Assembly (NCBI RefSeq): GCF_002252705.1
Contig: NZ_NQLA01000002.1
Span: 62,001-126,000 of the forward strand
DNA from: Vulcanococcus limneticus LL
GTDB lineage: Bacteria; Cyanobacteriota; Cyanobacteriia; PCC-6307; Cyanobiaceae
Direction of reading: 5' to 3'
Length of the DNA: 64,000 bases
Part shown: positions 50,943-59,975 of the stretch, in pieces
How positions within the stretch are numbered: the first letter of the stretch is position 1
Layout of the letters: the number at the start of each line of letters is the position of its first letter
The notes under the pieces: generated by a model
Databases searched by the model: none
What the model saw: only the letters and a program-made list of their open reading frames with translations
Told to the model about the DNA's origin: nothing
Made by a program: the position numbers and the translations under genes

Positions 50943-51352
50943 CAGCGCGCTGGGGGGAACCAGCGATCCAGTTTGCGCTGTGCCCGGGCCCGGATGTCGT
51001 CGTTGAGGTGGGTGGTGCACAGGCCCAACAGAGCGGTCAGGGCCACCAGGTCGTCGCTGAAGCCAGCGGCGGGGATGAAATCAGGGATCAGATCGAGGGG
51101 CACCAGCAGGTAGGTCAGGGCCGCCAGCATCGTGATCCGCACCTGGGGCGGGGTGTTGCCGTCAAGCAGCAGCTCCAGGCACTCCAGGGCCGGGCGGGCC
51201 AGGGTGCGGCCGGCACGGCGCAGCAGACGGCGCAGGGCGCCCTCATCCACCTCACTGCTGCCCAGCACCTCGGCGTCCACTTCGACGCCGCCGCCGGCAT
51301 GGGCGGCGGAGCTGGCAAACGGGCCGCCGGGGGCCGATTGGGACGAGGCCAT
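50942..51352 (-). CDS. YkvA-family (DUF1232) protein
   Basis: The DUF1232 core reads AALTYLLVPLDLIPDFIPAA and GFSDDLVALTALLGLC. DUF1232 proteins are small membrane-associated proteins of unknown function. The N-terminal 60 residues are low complexity. The stop overlaps the next gene start as ATGA. Confidence 0.9.
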   Translation of the reverse strand: MASSQSAPGGPFASSAAHAGGGVEVDAEVLGSSEVDEGALRRLLRRAGRTLARPALECLELLLDGNTPPQVRITMLAALTYLLVPLDLIPDFIPAAGFSDDLVALTALLGLCTTHLNDDIRARAQRKLDRWFPPAR

Positions 51353-51488
51353 GGCTGGTCCCCGCTGTCGAAGAACGGCTCCAGTGTGGATGCACTCCGG
51401 CAGAAATCCCAGGGCGGTTGGCGCTGCATTCGATGGCGGCTAACCGGCTGGAGCTGGCCGCAAACGCACAGGAGCCCAACCCGCCGTC

Positions 51489-52412
51489 TCAGTCGGCCTC
51501 CACCAGCCCGCTCTGGATGCCGGCCTTGCGCAGCTTGCGCAGGGCCCGCTGCACCACCTGGCGGCAGTACTCGCGGCTGCAGCCCAGCTGGCGCGCCACC
51601 TCGGCCAGGGTGCGCCACTCATGGCCGCCGTCGAGGCCGAAGCGGAGCATCACCACCGTGCGCTCCTTGGGGGTGAGGTTCGACTGATCCAGCAGCTTCC
51701 ACACCGAGGCACTGCGCTCCGCCAGCTCGGCCCGCTCCATCGGCGGCATCTCGTCACTGGGCAGCACATCCACCAGCTCGGTGGGATCCGCCTTGGACTT
51801 CACCACCCCCTGCAGGCTCACGGTGACGCTGCGCAACTCACAGCCGAGCAGGTCTTCCACTTCCACAAGGGGTAGATCCATGGCCCGGGCCAGCTCGCTG
51901 GGGCTGGGCGACTGGCCCAAGGCCTGCAGCAGCCGGGCCTTGGCGGCCCGCAGGCGGGTGAGCTTCTCATTCACATTCACAGGAATGCGAATCGTGCGGC
52001 TCTGGGTGGAGAGGGCCCGGTTCAATCCCTGACGAATCCACCAATAGGCATAGGTGCTGAAGCGATGACCGCGAGTGGGGTCGTACTTCTCAACAGCGCG
52101 GGTAAGGCCGAGGGTGCCCTCCTGGATCAGATCCAGCAGATCCAGGCCCTTGCCCTGGTAACGCTTGGCCAGATTCACCACCAGGCGCAGGTTGGCGGTG
52201 ATCATCTGATCCTTGGCCCGCTCGCCCAGCCGCAACGCCCGCCGCTCAAGCTCGTTGTAGTCGCAGGCATCACCACTGCCACCGGCAAGGCTGCAACGCT
52301 CCTGTAGCGCCACCATGGCCTGCACTTTGCGGCCCAGGGTGAGCTCTTGTTCGGGAGTCAGCAACTGATGGCGGCCGATTTCTCCGAGGAAGGCACTGAG
52401 CGAACTCGCCAT
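51489..52412 (-). CDS. Group 2 RNA polymerase sigma factor (RpoD/SigA family)
   Basis: The 307-residue protein begins in region 1.2/2 with no region 1.1 and has ANLRLVVNLAKRYQGKGLDL, DLIQEGTLGLTRAVEKYDP, FSTYAYWWIRQGLNRAL, then region 3 and region 4 with TLAEVARQLGCSREYCRQ. Cyanobacterial group 2 sigma factors direct stress, nitrogen or dark responses. It stands alone; an upstream hairpin might affect its 5' leader. Confidence 0.95.
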   Translation of the reverse strand: MASSLSAFLGEIGRHQLLTPEQELTLGRKVQAMVALQERCSLAGGSGDACDYNELERRALRLGERAKDQMITANLRLVVNLAKRYQGKGLDLLDLIQEGTLGLTRAVEKYDPTRGHRFSTYAYWWIRQGLNRALSTQSRTIRIPVNVNEKLTRLRAAKARLLQALGQSPSPSELARAMDLPLVEVEDLLGCELRSVTVSLQGVVKSKADPTELVDVLPSDEMPPMERAELAERSASVWKLLDQSNLTPKERTVVMLRFGLDGGHEWRTLAEVARQLGCSREYCRQVVQRALRKLRKAGIQSGLVEAD

Positions 52413-52781
52413 GGTCTGCCGTCGTCACTGAGTTGAACCTAGGGGGTTTCAGTGGGCACCGCGAAACCCACCGAAAGACTTCCAACTTCACCAAAAGCCA
52501 CCTGTCTCACGCAAACCAATGTCCACAAGCCACTTCCTTTCAGGCTTGAGGAGTGGATGGCTCGGCGGCCAGCTGCCGCAACCAGCGCGCGCCTTCAGAG
52601 ATCCAGTTTTAGTTCTTCATAACCAAAGACAAAGCCTTCCTGCTTTGCAACAAGAATCCGGAGACTTTCCGAACAATCGCGACCCGCCGCGCCCTCTGAG
52701 GAGGACAATCGCTGCGCAGACCTTGGGCCGCAGGCCAGGTGCCGGCTCGCTACCGTCGGCCCCTCTGATGCACAGCACCCC
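52413..52781. other. 369-bp intergenic region, AT-richer, with a hairpin
   Basis: No gene is visible. A 7-bp inverted repeat (GGGTTTC 52444-52450 with GAAACCC 52463-52469) lies 32-57 bases before the sigma factor start codon on that strand's leader. The middle (52605-52640) is relatively AT-rich and may hold promoters for the divergent sigma factor and DUF2214 genes. No recognised small-RNA signature was found. Confidence 0.45.
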
Positions 52782-53276
52782 ATGGCCGGCCTCGCGGCGA
52801 TCCCCCCCGACGTGCTCTCCCGGGCCGGGGTGGCCTACGTGCACTACCTGAGCTTCATGGTGTGCTTCGGCGCCCTGGTGCTGGAACGGCGCCTGATCCA
52901 GCCCAACCCGAGCAAGCGGGACGCCACCTTGATGGTGATCACTGACATCGTCTACGGCCTGGCGGCCCTGGCCCTGCTGGGCAGCGGCATCCTGCGGGTG
53001 CTCTACTTCGGCCAGGGCAGCGCCTTCTACACCGAAAACCCACTGTTCTGGTGGAAGGTGGGTACATACCTGGCGGTGGGGGGCCTGTCGCTCTACCCCA
53101 CGATCACCTACATCCTCTGGGCAATTCCGCTGCGCAAGGGGGAGCTGCCCCAGGTGAGCGAGGCCCTCGCCAACCGTCTGGCCTGGATTCTCAACATCGA
53201 ACTGGTGGGTTTCGCCGCCGTTCCTCTGCTGGCCACGCTGATGGCCCGCGGCGTGGGGCTGCCCGGCGCGGCCTGA
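52782..53276 (+). CDS. DUF2214 membrane protein
   Basis: The 164-residue protein has four hydrophobic helices with the DUF2214 core VHYLSFMVCFGALVLERRLI, VYGLAALALLGSGILRVLYF and RLAWILNIELVGFAAVPLLA. Family members are small cyanobacterial/proteobacterial membrane proteins of unknown function, possibly linked to CopD-like copper proteins. It overlaps the next gene by ATGA-like junction. Confidence 0.86.
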   Translation: MAGLAAIPPDVLSRAGVAYVHYLSFMVCFGALVLERRLIQPNPSKRDATLMVITDIVYGLAALALLGSGILRVLYFGQGSAFYTENPLFWWKVGTYLAVGGLSLYPTITYILWAIPLRKGELPQVSEALANRLAWILNIELVGFAAVPLLATLMARGVGLPGAA

Positions 53277-54136
53277 TGGGGGCCCGGGGCGCGGGGCTGC
53301 TGGCCGCCGGTCTGGGGCACTGGGCCACTGGCCTCACCCTCTTGGGCGCCGGACCGCTGGCCGGCCTGGCCGCCGCTGCTGCCCCAGTGCTGGCTCCAAC
53401 CCCCGCCACAGCTGACCCGCCCGACTGCCCGAAGCAGGAAGCGGTTCGGCCGGCCACGCCGCCGGCTTCAGCCCGCGTCCCAGCCGGCTCAGCGGCTGAT
53501 CCTCCAGCCATCGCCGCGACTGATCCTTCGGCCCCCGGTTCCCGATCCAACGACTACCGCCAGGCCATCCGCTTCACCCCCTGGGGGCCGGCCCTGCTGC
53601 CCCACTGGTGCGTTTGGATCGAGCCCGCCAGCAGCGCAGGGCCCCAGGCCTGGCTGGAAACCCGCTGGCTCAGCGCCGTGGAACAGGCGCTGGCCAGCTG
53701 GACTGCGCTGCTGCCGATCACCCGCGTGGACGAGCCGGAGCGGGCCCAGCTGCAGCTGCTGCGCCGGCGTCCGCCCCGCCGCGCGGAGGGCAGCGGCCGA
53801 CTGCGGGCCAGCCACGGCCGCGCCGAACTGACCGTGCTGGAGGTGGAGCGCCAGGGCAGCTGGCGGCTGGAGCCGAGCCTGCGGGTGCTGATCAGCCCGG
53901 ATCAACGCCAGGAGGCGATCCAGGCCACGGCCCTGCATGAGCTGGGCCATGGCTTCGGGCTGTGGGGCCACAGCCCCGATCCAGGCGACGCGATGGCGGC
54001 GGTGCCTGGCCCCCGCCCCGTGCTGCAGCTCAGCGCCCGGGATCGGGCCACGCTGGACTGGCTGCGCAGGCAACCCACCCGATTCGGCCAGTGGCCCGCC
54101 AGCCCCCCGGCATCCGGCGCTGATCGCCGACCCTGA
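53276..54136 (+). CDS. Secreted zinc metalloprotease (matrixin-like)
   Basis: A signal-like Ala-rich N-terminus is followed by about 45 Pro/Ala-rich residues, then a domain with the extended zinc motif HELGHGFGLWGHSPDPGDAM (His, Glu, His, Gly, His of HExxHxxGxxH, then a Met turn). The downstream sequence LSARDRATLDWLRR matches peptidases of the M10/M57 type. It would act on proteins outside the cytoplasm. Its start overlaps the preceding gene. Confidence 0.87.
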   Translation: MGARGAGLLAAGLGHWATGLTLLGAGPLAGLAAAAAPVLAPTPATADPPDCPKQEAVRPATPPASARVPAGSAADPPAIAATDPSAPGSRSNDYRQAIRFTPWGPALLPHWCVWIEPASSAGPQAWLETRWLSAVEQALASWTALLPITRVDEPERAQLQLLRRRPPRRAEGSGRLRASHGRAELTVLEVERQGSWRLEPSLRVLISPDQRQEAIQATALHELGHGFGLWGHSPDPGDAMAAVPGPRPVLQLSARDRATLDWLRRQPTRFGQWPASPPASGADRRP

Positions 54137-54141
54137 TCCGT

Positions 54142-54942
54142 TCAGCCGCGACGCGGCGCCCCGCGCCGGGCGGCCAGCACCTCCTGCACCTGGCGCCAGC
54201 TGACGCCGTGGTGGGCCAGGGCCACCTGCAGATGGAACACGATGTCCGCCGCCTCGCCGGCGATTTCATCGGCGTTGTCGTCCTTGCAGGCCATCACGAA
54301 CTCGGCGCTCTCCTCGCCGATCTTCTTGAGGATGCGGTTATCGCCCCCCTCCAGCAGCTTGTTGGTGTAGCTGCCGGGCTCGGGCCGGTCACGGCGCCCC
54401 TCGATCACCCGCATCAGCTCGGTGCACACATCGGCCGGGGGGGCCGGGGCGGTCGGGCCCCCGGCCGTGGACTCGGGGCCGTCGTCGTAGAAGCAGCTGC
54501 GGGCGCCGGTGTGGCAGGCCACATCGCCGCGCTGCTCGATCGTGAGCAGCAGAACGTCGGCGTCGCAGTCGTAGCGCAGGCCCTTGAGGGTCTGGAGGTG
54601 ACCGCTGGTGGCGCCCTTGTGCCAGAGCTCCTGGCGCGAGCGGCTCCAATAGTGCACCTCACCACTGGCCAGGGTGCGGGTGATCGCCTCCCGGTTCATC
54701 CAGGCCACCATCAGCACGGCCCCGTCGAGCCAGTCCTGGGCCACCGCCGGGATCAGGCCGGCCTCGCTGAAGCGCAACTGGGCCAGCAGCTGCTCGGTGG
54801 CAGCAGGATCCCAAGCCAACTCTCGGGCACCCTCCCCTGTGCAAGCCGTGCCGGACTCACTAGGGCGATCCGTGCCGATGTCGGGACCGATGTCGGGGAG
54901 GAGGTCGGGGCCGAGATCACTGGGCTGGGGGCTGGCCGCCAC
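54142..54942 (-). CDS. hisIE: Phosphoribosyl-AMP cyclohydrolase / phosphoribosyl-ATP pyrophosphatase
   Basis: HisI motifs are [42 protein letters not shown] and [11 protein letters not shown]; HisE motifs are [24 protein letters not shown] and [11 protein letters not shown]. The bifunctional enzyme performs steps 2 and 3 of histidine synthesis. GTG at 54942 was used; the N-terminal extension contains the repeat [14 protein letters not shown]. An ATG at 55038 would lengthen it, but the conserved domain starts only at [11 protein letters not shown]. HisI binds zinc. Confidence 0.93.
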   Translation of the reverse strand: MAASPQPSDLGPDLLPDIGPDIGTDRPSESGTACTGEGARELAWDPAATEQLLAQLRFSEAGLIPAVAQDWLDGAVLMVAWMNREAITRTLASGEVHYWSRSRQELWHKGATSGHLQTLKGLRYDCDADVLLLTIEQRGDVACHTGARSCFYDDGPESTAGGPTAPAPPADVCTELMRVIEGRRDRPEPGSYTNKLLEGGDNRILKKIGEESAEFVMACKDDNADEIAGEAADIVFHLQVALAHHGVSWRQVQEVLAARRGAPRRG

Positions 54943-55047
54943 GGGCAGGGGAACCGGTTGGGTCGATCCTCCTCCAGCGCCCAATCCCCCGCCCCCCCGA
55001 CAGCCGATCCACCCGTTCGTTGAAGATGACAGCAGCATGCGCGCGCC

Positions 55048-55509
55048 ATGGCCGGGGCCTACACCTGCAGCAAGACCTTCAGCGGCTTTCCCTGCACCCA
55101 CCGCCAGTGGCGCCACCCGGGCCACTGCCGCTTCGTGCACGGCTACAGCCGCAGCTTCACCTTCTGGTTCCGGGCCCGCGAGCTGGATGTGCACGGTTTC
55201 GTGGTGGACTTCTCCAGCCTCAAGGAGCTGGAGGCGCAGCTGGCCGCCCAGTTCGACCACACCTTCCTGGTGAATGCCGATGACCCGCTGCTGGCCCAGT
55301 GGCAGGCCCTGCATGAGCAGGGCGCCCTGGACCTGCGGGTGATGGCCAATGTGGGCATGGAAGCCAGCGCCGAGCTGGTGTGGGGCTGGGCCAACGCGCT
55401 GCTGCAGGGCCGCGAGCAGGGCCGCAGCTGCTGCTGGAAGGTGGAAGCCCGCGAGAACGGCAAGAACGCGGCCTGCTTCGAGCGGCTGCCGGACTGGTTT
55501 GAGGGCTGA
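55048..55509 (+). CDS. 6-pyruvoyltetrahydropterin synthase / QueD-like protein
   Basis: The 153-residue T-fold protein has [20 protein letters not shown], then [12 protein letters not shown] and [14 protein letters not shown]. The canonical zinc site has a His-Gly-His pair; here it reads HGY, a known variant branch. It may act in queuosine or pterin synthesis. It lies divergent to hisIE and co-directional with the permease genes. Confidence 0.88.
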   Translation: MAGAYTCSKTFSGFPCTHRQWRHPGHCRFVHGYSRSFTFWFRARELDVHGFVVDFSSLKELEAQLAAQFDHTFLVNADDPLLAQWQALHEQGALDLRVMANVGMEASAELVWGWANALLQGREQGRSCCWKVEARENGKNAACFERLPDWFEG

Positions 55510-55519
55510 GTCCGCCGTG

Positions 55520-56542
55520 ATGGTGCTCCCGGCCCTGCTGCTTCAACTGAGCGCCCCGGCGCGGCTGGTCACCGCCTGGGCCGTATTTCAGGGCCTGCTG
55601 CTGGAGGCGCTGCCCTTCCTGTTGCTGGGGGTCACCATCGCCGCCCTGGCCCGCTGGCTGGCCCCTGGCGGGCAATGGCTGCAGCGCCTGCCCCGCCATC
55701 CACTGCTCGGCCCCCTGACCGGCGCCGCCCTGGGCTTCGCCCTGCCGGCCTGCGAGTGCGGCAACGTGCCGGTGGCCCGGCGGCTGCTGGCGGGGGGCGC
55801 GCCCCTGGGCACCGCCCTTGGCTTCCTGTTCGCCGCGCCGGTGCTGAACCCAATCGTGCTGGCCAGTACCTGGGCGGCCTTCCCGAATCAGCCCTGGCTG
55901 CTGGCGGCCCGGCCCCTGGGCGCCCTGGCGGTGGCCCTGGTGCTGGCCAGCCTTCTGCGGCTGCTGCCGGAATCGGAGCTGCTGGTGCCGGACGTGCTGG
56001 CGGAGCGGCGGCTCAGCCAGCCCCTGAGCGCGGTGGGGCTGCTGGAACGGCGCAGCGGGCTGGTGGGCGTTCCGGCGGGTCCGGCGGGCCTGTCGCCCCC
56101 TGCATCGGCAGTCCCCGGCGGATCCGCCGGCACCAGACCCCCTCTGGCCGAGGTGCTGGAGCACGGCGGCCGGGAGTTTCTCGATCTGGCGGCGCTGCTG
56201 GTGCTGGGCTGCGCCATCGCCGCCCTGGTGCAGACCCTGCTGCCGCGCAGCTGGCTGCTGGCGGTGGGCGGGGCCCCCACCCTCTCGATCCTCAGCCTGA
56301 TGGCCCTGGCGGTGGTGGTGTCGGTGTGCTCCAGCGTGGATGCCTTCCTGGCCCTCGGGTTCGCCGCCCAGGTCACCCCCGGCGCCCTGCTGGCGTTTCT
56401 GGTGCTGGGGCCGGTGGTGGATCTGAAGCTCGTGGGGCTGTTCGGGGTGCTGCTACGGCCCCGGGCCATTGCCCTCACGGTGGCGGGCGCCAGCCTGGCG
56501 GTGCTGCTGATCGGCCAATGGGTCAACCTGCTGCGGCTGTGA
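55520..56542 (+). CDS. UPF0718 (YraQ/YcgR-type) permease
   Basis: The 340-residue integral membrane protein has eight or more helices and the family motif [20 protein letters not shown], with a second half copy [20 protein letters not shown]. In Bacillus the homologue YcgR is co-expressed with YcgQ (TIGR03943) in the Zur regulon, so a zinc or metal-related role is plausible here. The start overlaps nothing; the stop overlaps the next gene (TGATG). Confidence 0.88.
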   Translation: MVLPALLLQLSAPARLVTAWAVFQGLLLEALPFLLLGVTIAALARWLAPGGQWLQRLPRHPLLGPLTGAALGFALPACECGNVPVARRLLAGGAPLGTALGFLFAAPVLNPIVLASTWAAFPNQPWLLAARPLGALAVALVLASLLRLLPESELLVPDVLAERRLSQPLSAVGLLERRSGLVGVPAGPAGLSPPASAVPGGSAGTRPPLAEVLEHGGREFLDLAALLVLGCAIAALVQTLLPRSWLLAVGGAPTLSILSLMALAVVVSVCSSVDAFLALGFAAQVTPGALLAFLVLGPVVDLKLVGLFGVLLRPRAIALTVAGASLAVLLIGQWVNLLRL

Positions 56543-57237
56543 TGGAGATCGGCCTGCGCGTGCTCGGACTGGGCCTCTGGGGGGCCGTGCTGCTGCAGAG
56601 CACCCTGGGCGGACGGCTGGATCTGCTGCTGAGGGCCGACTTCCATCCGCTCGTGGGGGGCAGCGGTGTGCTGCTGCTGGGCCTGGCGCTGCTGGATCTG
56701 GGGCTGACCCTCAGCGGGCGCCGGGCCCGGAGCATGGGGCCGGTCCTGGGGCAGCGCCGCCGCCAGCTGGTTTGGCTCCTGGCAGCCGGATGCGCCCTGG
56801 CGGTGCTGGCGCTGCCCCCCAATCCCTCCTTCGCGAACCTGGCGGCGAACCGCCCCTCCGAACAGCTGGAGGAACCGGAGCTGAGCTTCGTGCTGCCCCC
56901 GGCCCAGCGCAGCCTCACCGACTGGGTGCGCCTGCTGCGCAGCCAGCCCGATCCCGCCCTGCACGCCGGGGATCCCGTGCGCATCAGCGGCTTCGTGCTG
57001 CCCCAGCCGGGCGACCGTCCCCAGCTGGCCCGGCTGCTGGTGCGCTGCTGCCTGGCCGACGCCACCCCCGTGGGCCTGGCGGTGCGCTGGCCGCCGGGCC
57101 GCCAGCCCCGGGCGGACCAGTGGCTGGAGCTCCAGGGGGTGATGGGCGTGGAGCGCCACGGGGAGCAGCTGCGAAACGTGGTGATCCCGCGCCGGATCAC
57201 GCCGATCCGCCGGCCGGCCCGGCCCCTCGAGCCATGA
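56542..57237 (+). CDS. TIGR03943-family (YcgQ-like) protein
   Basis: The 231-residue protein has two or three N-terminal helices (GLGLWGAVLLQSTLGGRLDL; GSGVLLLGLALLDLGLTL) and a large periplasmic domain with VRISGFVLPQPGDRPQLARL, LVRCCLADATPVGLAVRW and QWLELQGVMGVERHG, the TIGR03943 pattern. It is the usual partner of the UPF0718 permease. It overlaps both neighbours. Confidence 0.88.
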   Translation: MEIGLRVLGLGLWGAVLLQSTLGGRLDLLLRADFHPLVGGSGVLLLGLALLDLGLTLSGRRARSMGPVLGQRRRQLVWLLAAGCALAVLALPPNPSFANLAANRPSEQLEEPELSFVLPPAQRSLTDWVRLLRSQPDPALHAGDPVRISGFVLPQPGDRPQLARLLVRCCLADATPVGLAVRWPPGRQPRADQWLELQGVMGVERHGEQLRNVVIPRRITPIRRPARPLEP

Positions 57238-58586
57238 GCACCCGGACGGGCGCCCTGGTGCTGGCGGGGGGGCTGCTGCTGGCGCTGGTGCAGCAGCAGC
57301 TGCTGCTGAGGCGACCACCGCGGCTGGAGTCCCTGGCGGTCGCCCCAGCGAGTTCGGGGCCGGCCGCCCTGGACCTGCGCTTCAGCCGGCCGATGCAGAA
57401 CGCCAGCGTGGCCAGGGACAGCAGGCTCTACCCGCCGCTGCCGCACCAGTGGCTGGGCGACGGCAATCCGCTGCGGCTGCTGCTCGGCAGCGGTCAGACC
57501 GTGGCGGAACCGCTGCGGCTGGAGGTGGCCGGCCAGGACCGCCGTGGCCTGGCCCTTGCACCCCAGCGCTGGCGCTGGGACCCCCGCCCGCGCCTGCTGG
57601 CGGTGGTGGCCCTGGCCGGCGGCGAACAGGTCCAGCTGCTGGGCCACGACGGACGCTGGAGACCGCTCTCGCCGATCTGGCCCGCGATCCCCACCCTCAC
57701 GCCCCTCGGCAACGGCTCTGCCCTGGCCTTCGCCGCCTCCGACAGCGCCGGCCGCCAGAGCCTCTGGCGGCTGCCGCTGCGCCAGCACAACCTCAACGGC
57801 GGTCGGCGCGATGGGGCCAGCGCCCCGCTGCGGGAACCCGAGATCGGGCGCCTGGAGCGGCTTTCGGAGCAACCCTTGGTGTTCGCCCACCTGAGCAGCA
57901 ACCGGCGCGGCGATCTGCTGGTGCAGGCCGGGAGCCAGGTTCTGGCCGGCACCAGCACGACCCTGCTGCGCCGGGATGGCGGCCGCATGGCCATGCCCCA
58001 GACCAGCAGCGGGCCGATGCAGCTGCTATCGGAGGGCAGTGGGGTGGTGGTGCCCCAGCTGGAGGGCCTCAGCCTGCAGGCCCTGCCGGGTCAGCCCCCA
58101 CGCCGGCAGCTGCTCCCTGGCAGCCGCGACCTGCTCGGCTTCTGCCCCGTGGGGGGGCGGGCCCTGCTGCGGCGTCACTGGCCGGACTTCCGCCGCTCCC
58201 TGGAGCTCGTGGAGCCGGGCCAGGCGCCGCGACAGCTGTGGCTGGGCGACGAGGCCCTGCTGGCCGCCGCCTGCGACCGCGGCGGCGAGCGGGTGTGGGT
58301 CCTGGTGAGCGCGGGCCTGGAGCGGCCGAGGCTGGAGCTGCTGGCCCTGGAGCGGAGCGGCCGCGTGGCGGGACGCCGATCGCTGACAGGCTGGGAACTG
58401 GAACCCGGCACGGGCCTGCAGTTCGACCCCACCAGCCGCCAGCTGCTGCTGGCCCTGCGTCGCCAGGGCGCCAACAGTCCGAGGGTTGCGGATGCCGCCC
58501 GGCCGGCCCTGATCGACGGGCGCAGCCTGGATCTGAAGCTGCTGGGCAGGCCGGTGCGCCAGGTGCAGTGGCTCACTGCCGGCTGA
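57234..58586 (+). CDS. Membrane-anchored protein of unknown function, beta-rich
   Basis: The 450-residue protein begins with a hydrophobic anchor (GALVLAGGLLLALVQQQLLL) followed by a domain of repeating short strands (LAVAPASSGPAALDLRFSRP; RLERLSEQPLVFAHLSSNRR; LVVPQLEG-like segments) suggestive of a propeller or PD40-like fold. It starts with an ATGA overlap on the TIGR03943 gene, making a three-gene operon with the permease. Its presence next to znuB and zur suggests metal-linked function, unproven. Convergent with znuB. Confidence 0.72.
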   Translation: MSTRTGALVLAGGLLLALVQQQLLLRRPPRLESLAVAPASSGPAALDLRFSRPMQNASVARDSRLYPPLPHQWLGDGNPLRLLLGSGQTVAEPLRLEVAGQDRRGLALAPQRWRWDPRPRLLAVVALAGGEQVQLLGHDGRWRPLSPIWPAIPTLTPLGNGSALAFAASDSAGRQSLWRLPLRQHNLNGGRRDGASAPLREPEIGRLERLSEQPLVFAHLSSNRRGDLLVQAGSQVLAGTSTTLLRRDGGRMAMPQTSSGPMQLLSEGSGVVVPQLEGLSLQALPGQPPRRQLLPGSRDLLGFCPVGGRALLRRHWPDFRRSLELVEPGQAPRQLWLGDEALLAAACDRGGERVWVLVSAGLERPRLELLALERSGRVAGRRSLTGWELEPGTGLQFDPTSRQLLLALRRQGANSPRVADAARPALIDGRSLDLKLLGRPVRQVQWLTAG

Positions 58587-58604
58587 GGACCGGCCGCCCG
58601 CCCC

Positions 58605-59399
58605 TCAGCCCCGCCGCAGGGCCGCCAGGGGCAGCAGCCCCATGCACAGCACCCCGATCAGGGGGCCCGGCGGCAGGTTCACCGCCGGCTGGATCGCCAG
58701 CAGGAAGCCCCCGGCGCTGAGGGCCAGGCCCACCAGCGCGGCCCGCAGCAGCGCCTGGCGCAGGCTGCTGGCCCCGCCCAGGGCCAGCAGGGCCGGCGCC
58801 CCCATCAGGGCGATCACCAGCACGACCCCCACCGCCGTCATGGCACTCACCACCGTGAAGGCCGTAACGAGCGTGAGCAGCAGCCGGAGGCGCCGCACCG
58901 ACAGGCCCGCGCTGGCGGCCCCCGTGGGATCCACCCCGAGGTAGACAAGCTGGCGGTAGCGCAGGGCCAGAAGCAGGGCCAGGGCCGCCAGGGCCAGGAG
59001 ACTGCGCAGCAGATCGACGGGGCCGGCGGCCAACAGGTCGCCGAACAGCACGGCCTCGAGATCCACGCGGATGTGCAGCAGGGGGATCAGCAGCACGCCC
59101 AGACCCAGGAAACCCGCCAGCACCGTGTTGAGCACCGCCTCGTCGCCGCCCTCACCCGGGCCCTCGGCACGGCTCAACCGCTCCGCCAGCAGCGCCCCGG
59201 CCACACCGCTCAGCACCCCGCCGAGACCCGGATCGAGACGCAGGGCGATGGCCAGGGCCAGGCCCGGCAGCACGGCGTGGGAGATCAGGTTGGCCTGGAA
59301 CAGCCGCCGCTGCACCAGCAGCAGGGTGCCGGTGAGCGGGCAGAGGGCTCCGATCAGCAGCGCCAGCACGAGGGGCAACAGCCACCAGAGATCGGTCAT
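58605..59399 (-). CDS. znuB: Zinc ABC transporter permease ZnuB
   Basis: The 264-residue ABC-3 type permease has about eight helices, with ALCPLTGTLLLVQRRLFQAN at the N-terminus and VALMGAPALLALGGASS-like motifs (VLVIALMGAPALLALGGASS). It moves Zn2+ (or Mn2+) inward together with ZnuC and ZnuA. The start ATG MTDLWWLLP is 130 bp from the zur start on the opposite strand. It is read from the same strand as znuC with zur lying antisense between them. Confidence 0.94.
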   Translation of the reverse strand: MTDLWWLLPLVLALLIGALCPLTGTLLLVQRRLFQANLISHAVLPGLALAIALRLDPGLGGVLSGVAGALLAERLSRAEGPGEGGDEAVLNTVLAGFLGLGVLLIPLLHIRVDLEAVLFGDLLAAGPVDLLRSLLALAALALLLALRYRQLVYLGVDPTGAASAGLSVRRLRLLLTLVTAFTVVSAMTAVGVVLVIALMGAPALLALGGASSLRQALLRAALVGLALSAGGFLLAIQPAVNLPPGPLIGVLCMGLLPLAALRRG

Positions 59400-59528
59400 C
59401 GCGGCGGTCAGGGGAGGGGGCAACGGGAGGGAAACACGGCTGGGGCGAGCCGGTGCCCCCGGCCGGCGTCAGGCGGGCCCGGCGGGGCCCTCCATAGGAT
59501 CGGGGCTTGCCGCGTCGCCGCTTCGGCC

Positions 59529-59948
59529 ATGCCTCCCCAGGTTGCCGCCCCCAGCGAACGGCAGCAGCTGCTGCTGGAGCAACTGCGCCAGTCCGATCGG
59601 GAGCTCTCGGGGCAGGACCTGCACGCCCTGCTGCGCCAGGGCCCCCAGACCATGGGCCTGGCCACGGTGTACCGGCACCTGCGGCAACTGCAGCAGCGGG
59701 GGCTGGTGCGCTGCCGCCACCTGCCCAGCGGCGAGGCCCTGTTCGCTCCCACCGACCGGGATGAGCACCATCTCACCTGCGTGGACTGCGGCACCAGCGT
59801 GGTGCTGGAGCAGTGTCCGATGCGGGACATGCCGTTGCAGGACGTGCACCTGCACGGCCCGCAGGCCCGGGGCTTCCAGCTGCTGTTCCACACGCTCGAG
59901 TTCTTCGGACTGTGCGAGGCCTGCCAGCAGCGGCAGGCACAGCCGTAG
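59529..59948 (+). CDS. zur: Fur-family zinc uptake regulator Zur
   Basis: The 139-residue protein has the Fur winged helix (LATVYRHLRQLQQRGLVRCR) and the metal site with DEHHLTCVDCGTSVVLEQCP and a C-terminal FGLCEACQQR: two CxxC pairs for the structural zinc, and His/Cys residues for the sensory site. With zinc it should repress znu genes. It sits between znuC and znuB on the other strand. Zur versus Fur is deduced from context. Confidence 0.93.
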   Translation: MPPQVAAPSERQQLLLEQLRQSDRELSGQDLHALLRQGPQTMGLATVYRHLRQLQQRGLVRCRHLPSGEALFAPTDRDEHHLTCVDCGTSVVLEQCPMRDMPLQDVHLHGPQARGFQLLFHTLEFFGLCEACQQRQAQP

Positions 59949-59975
59949 ACGCAGCCCAGGCCGACCGGCCGTGGA

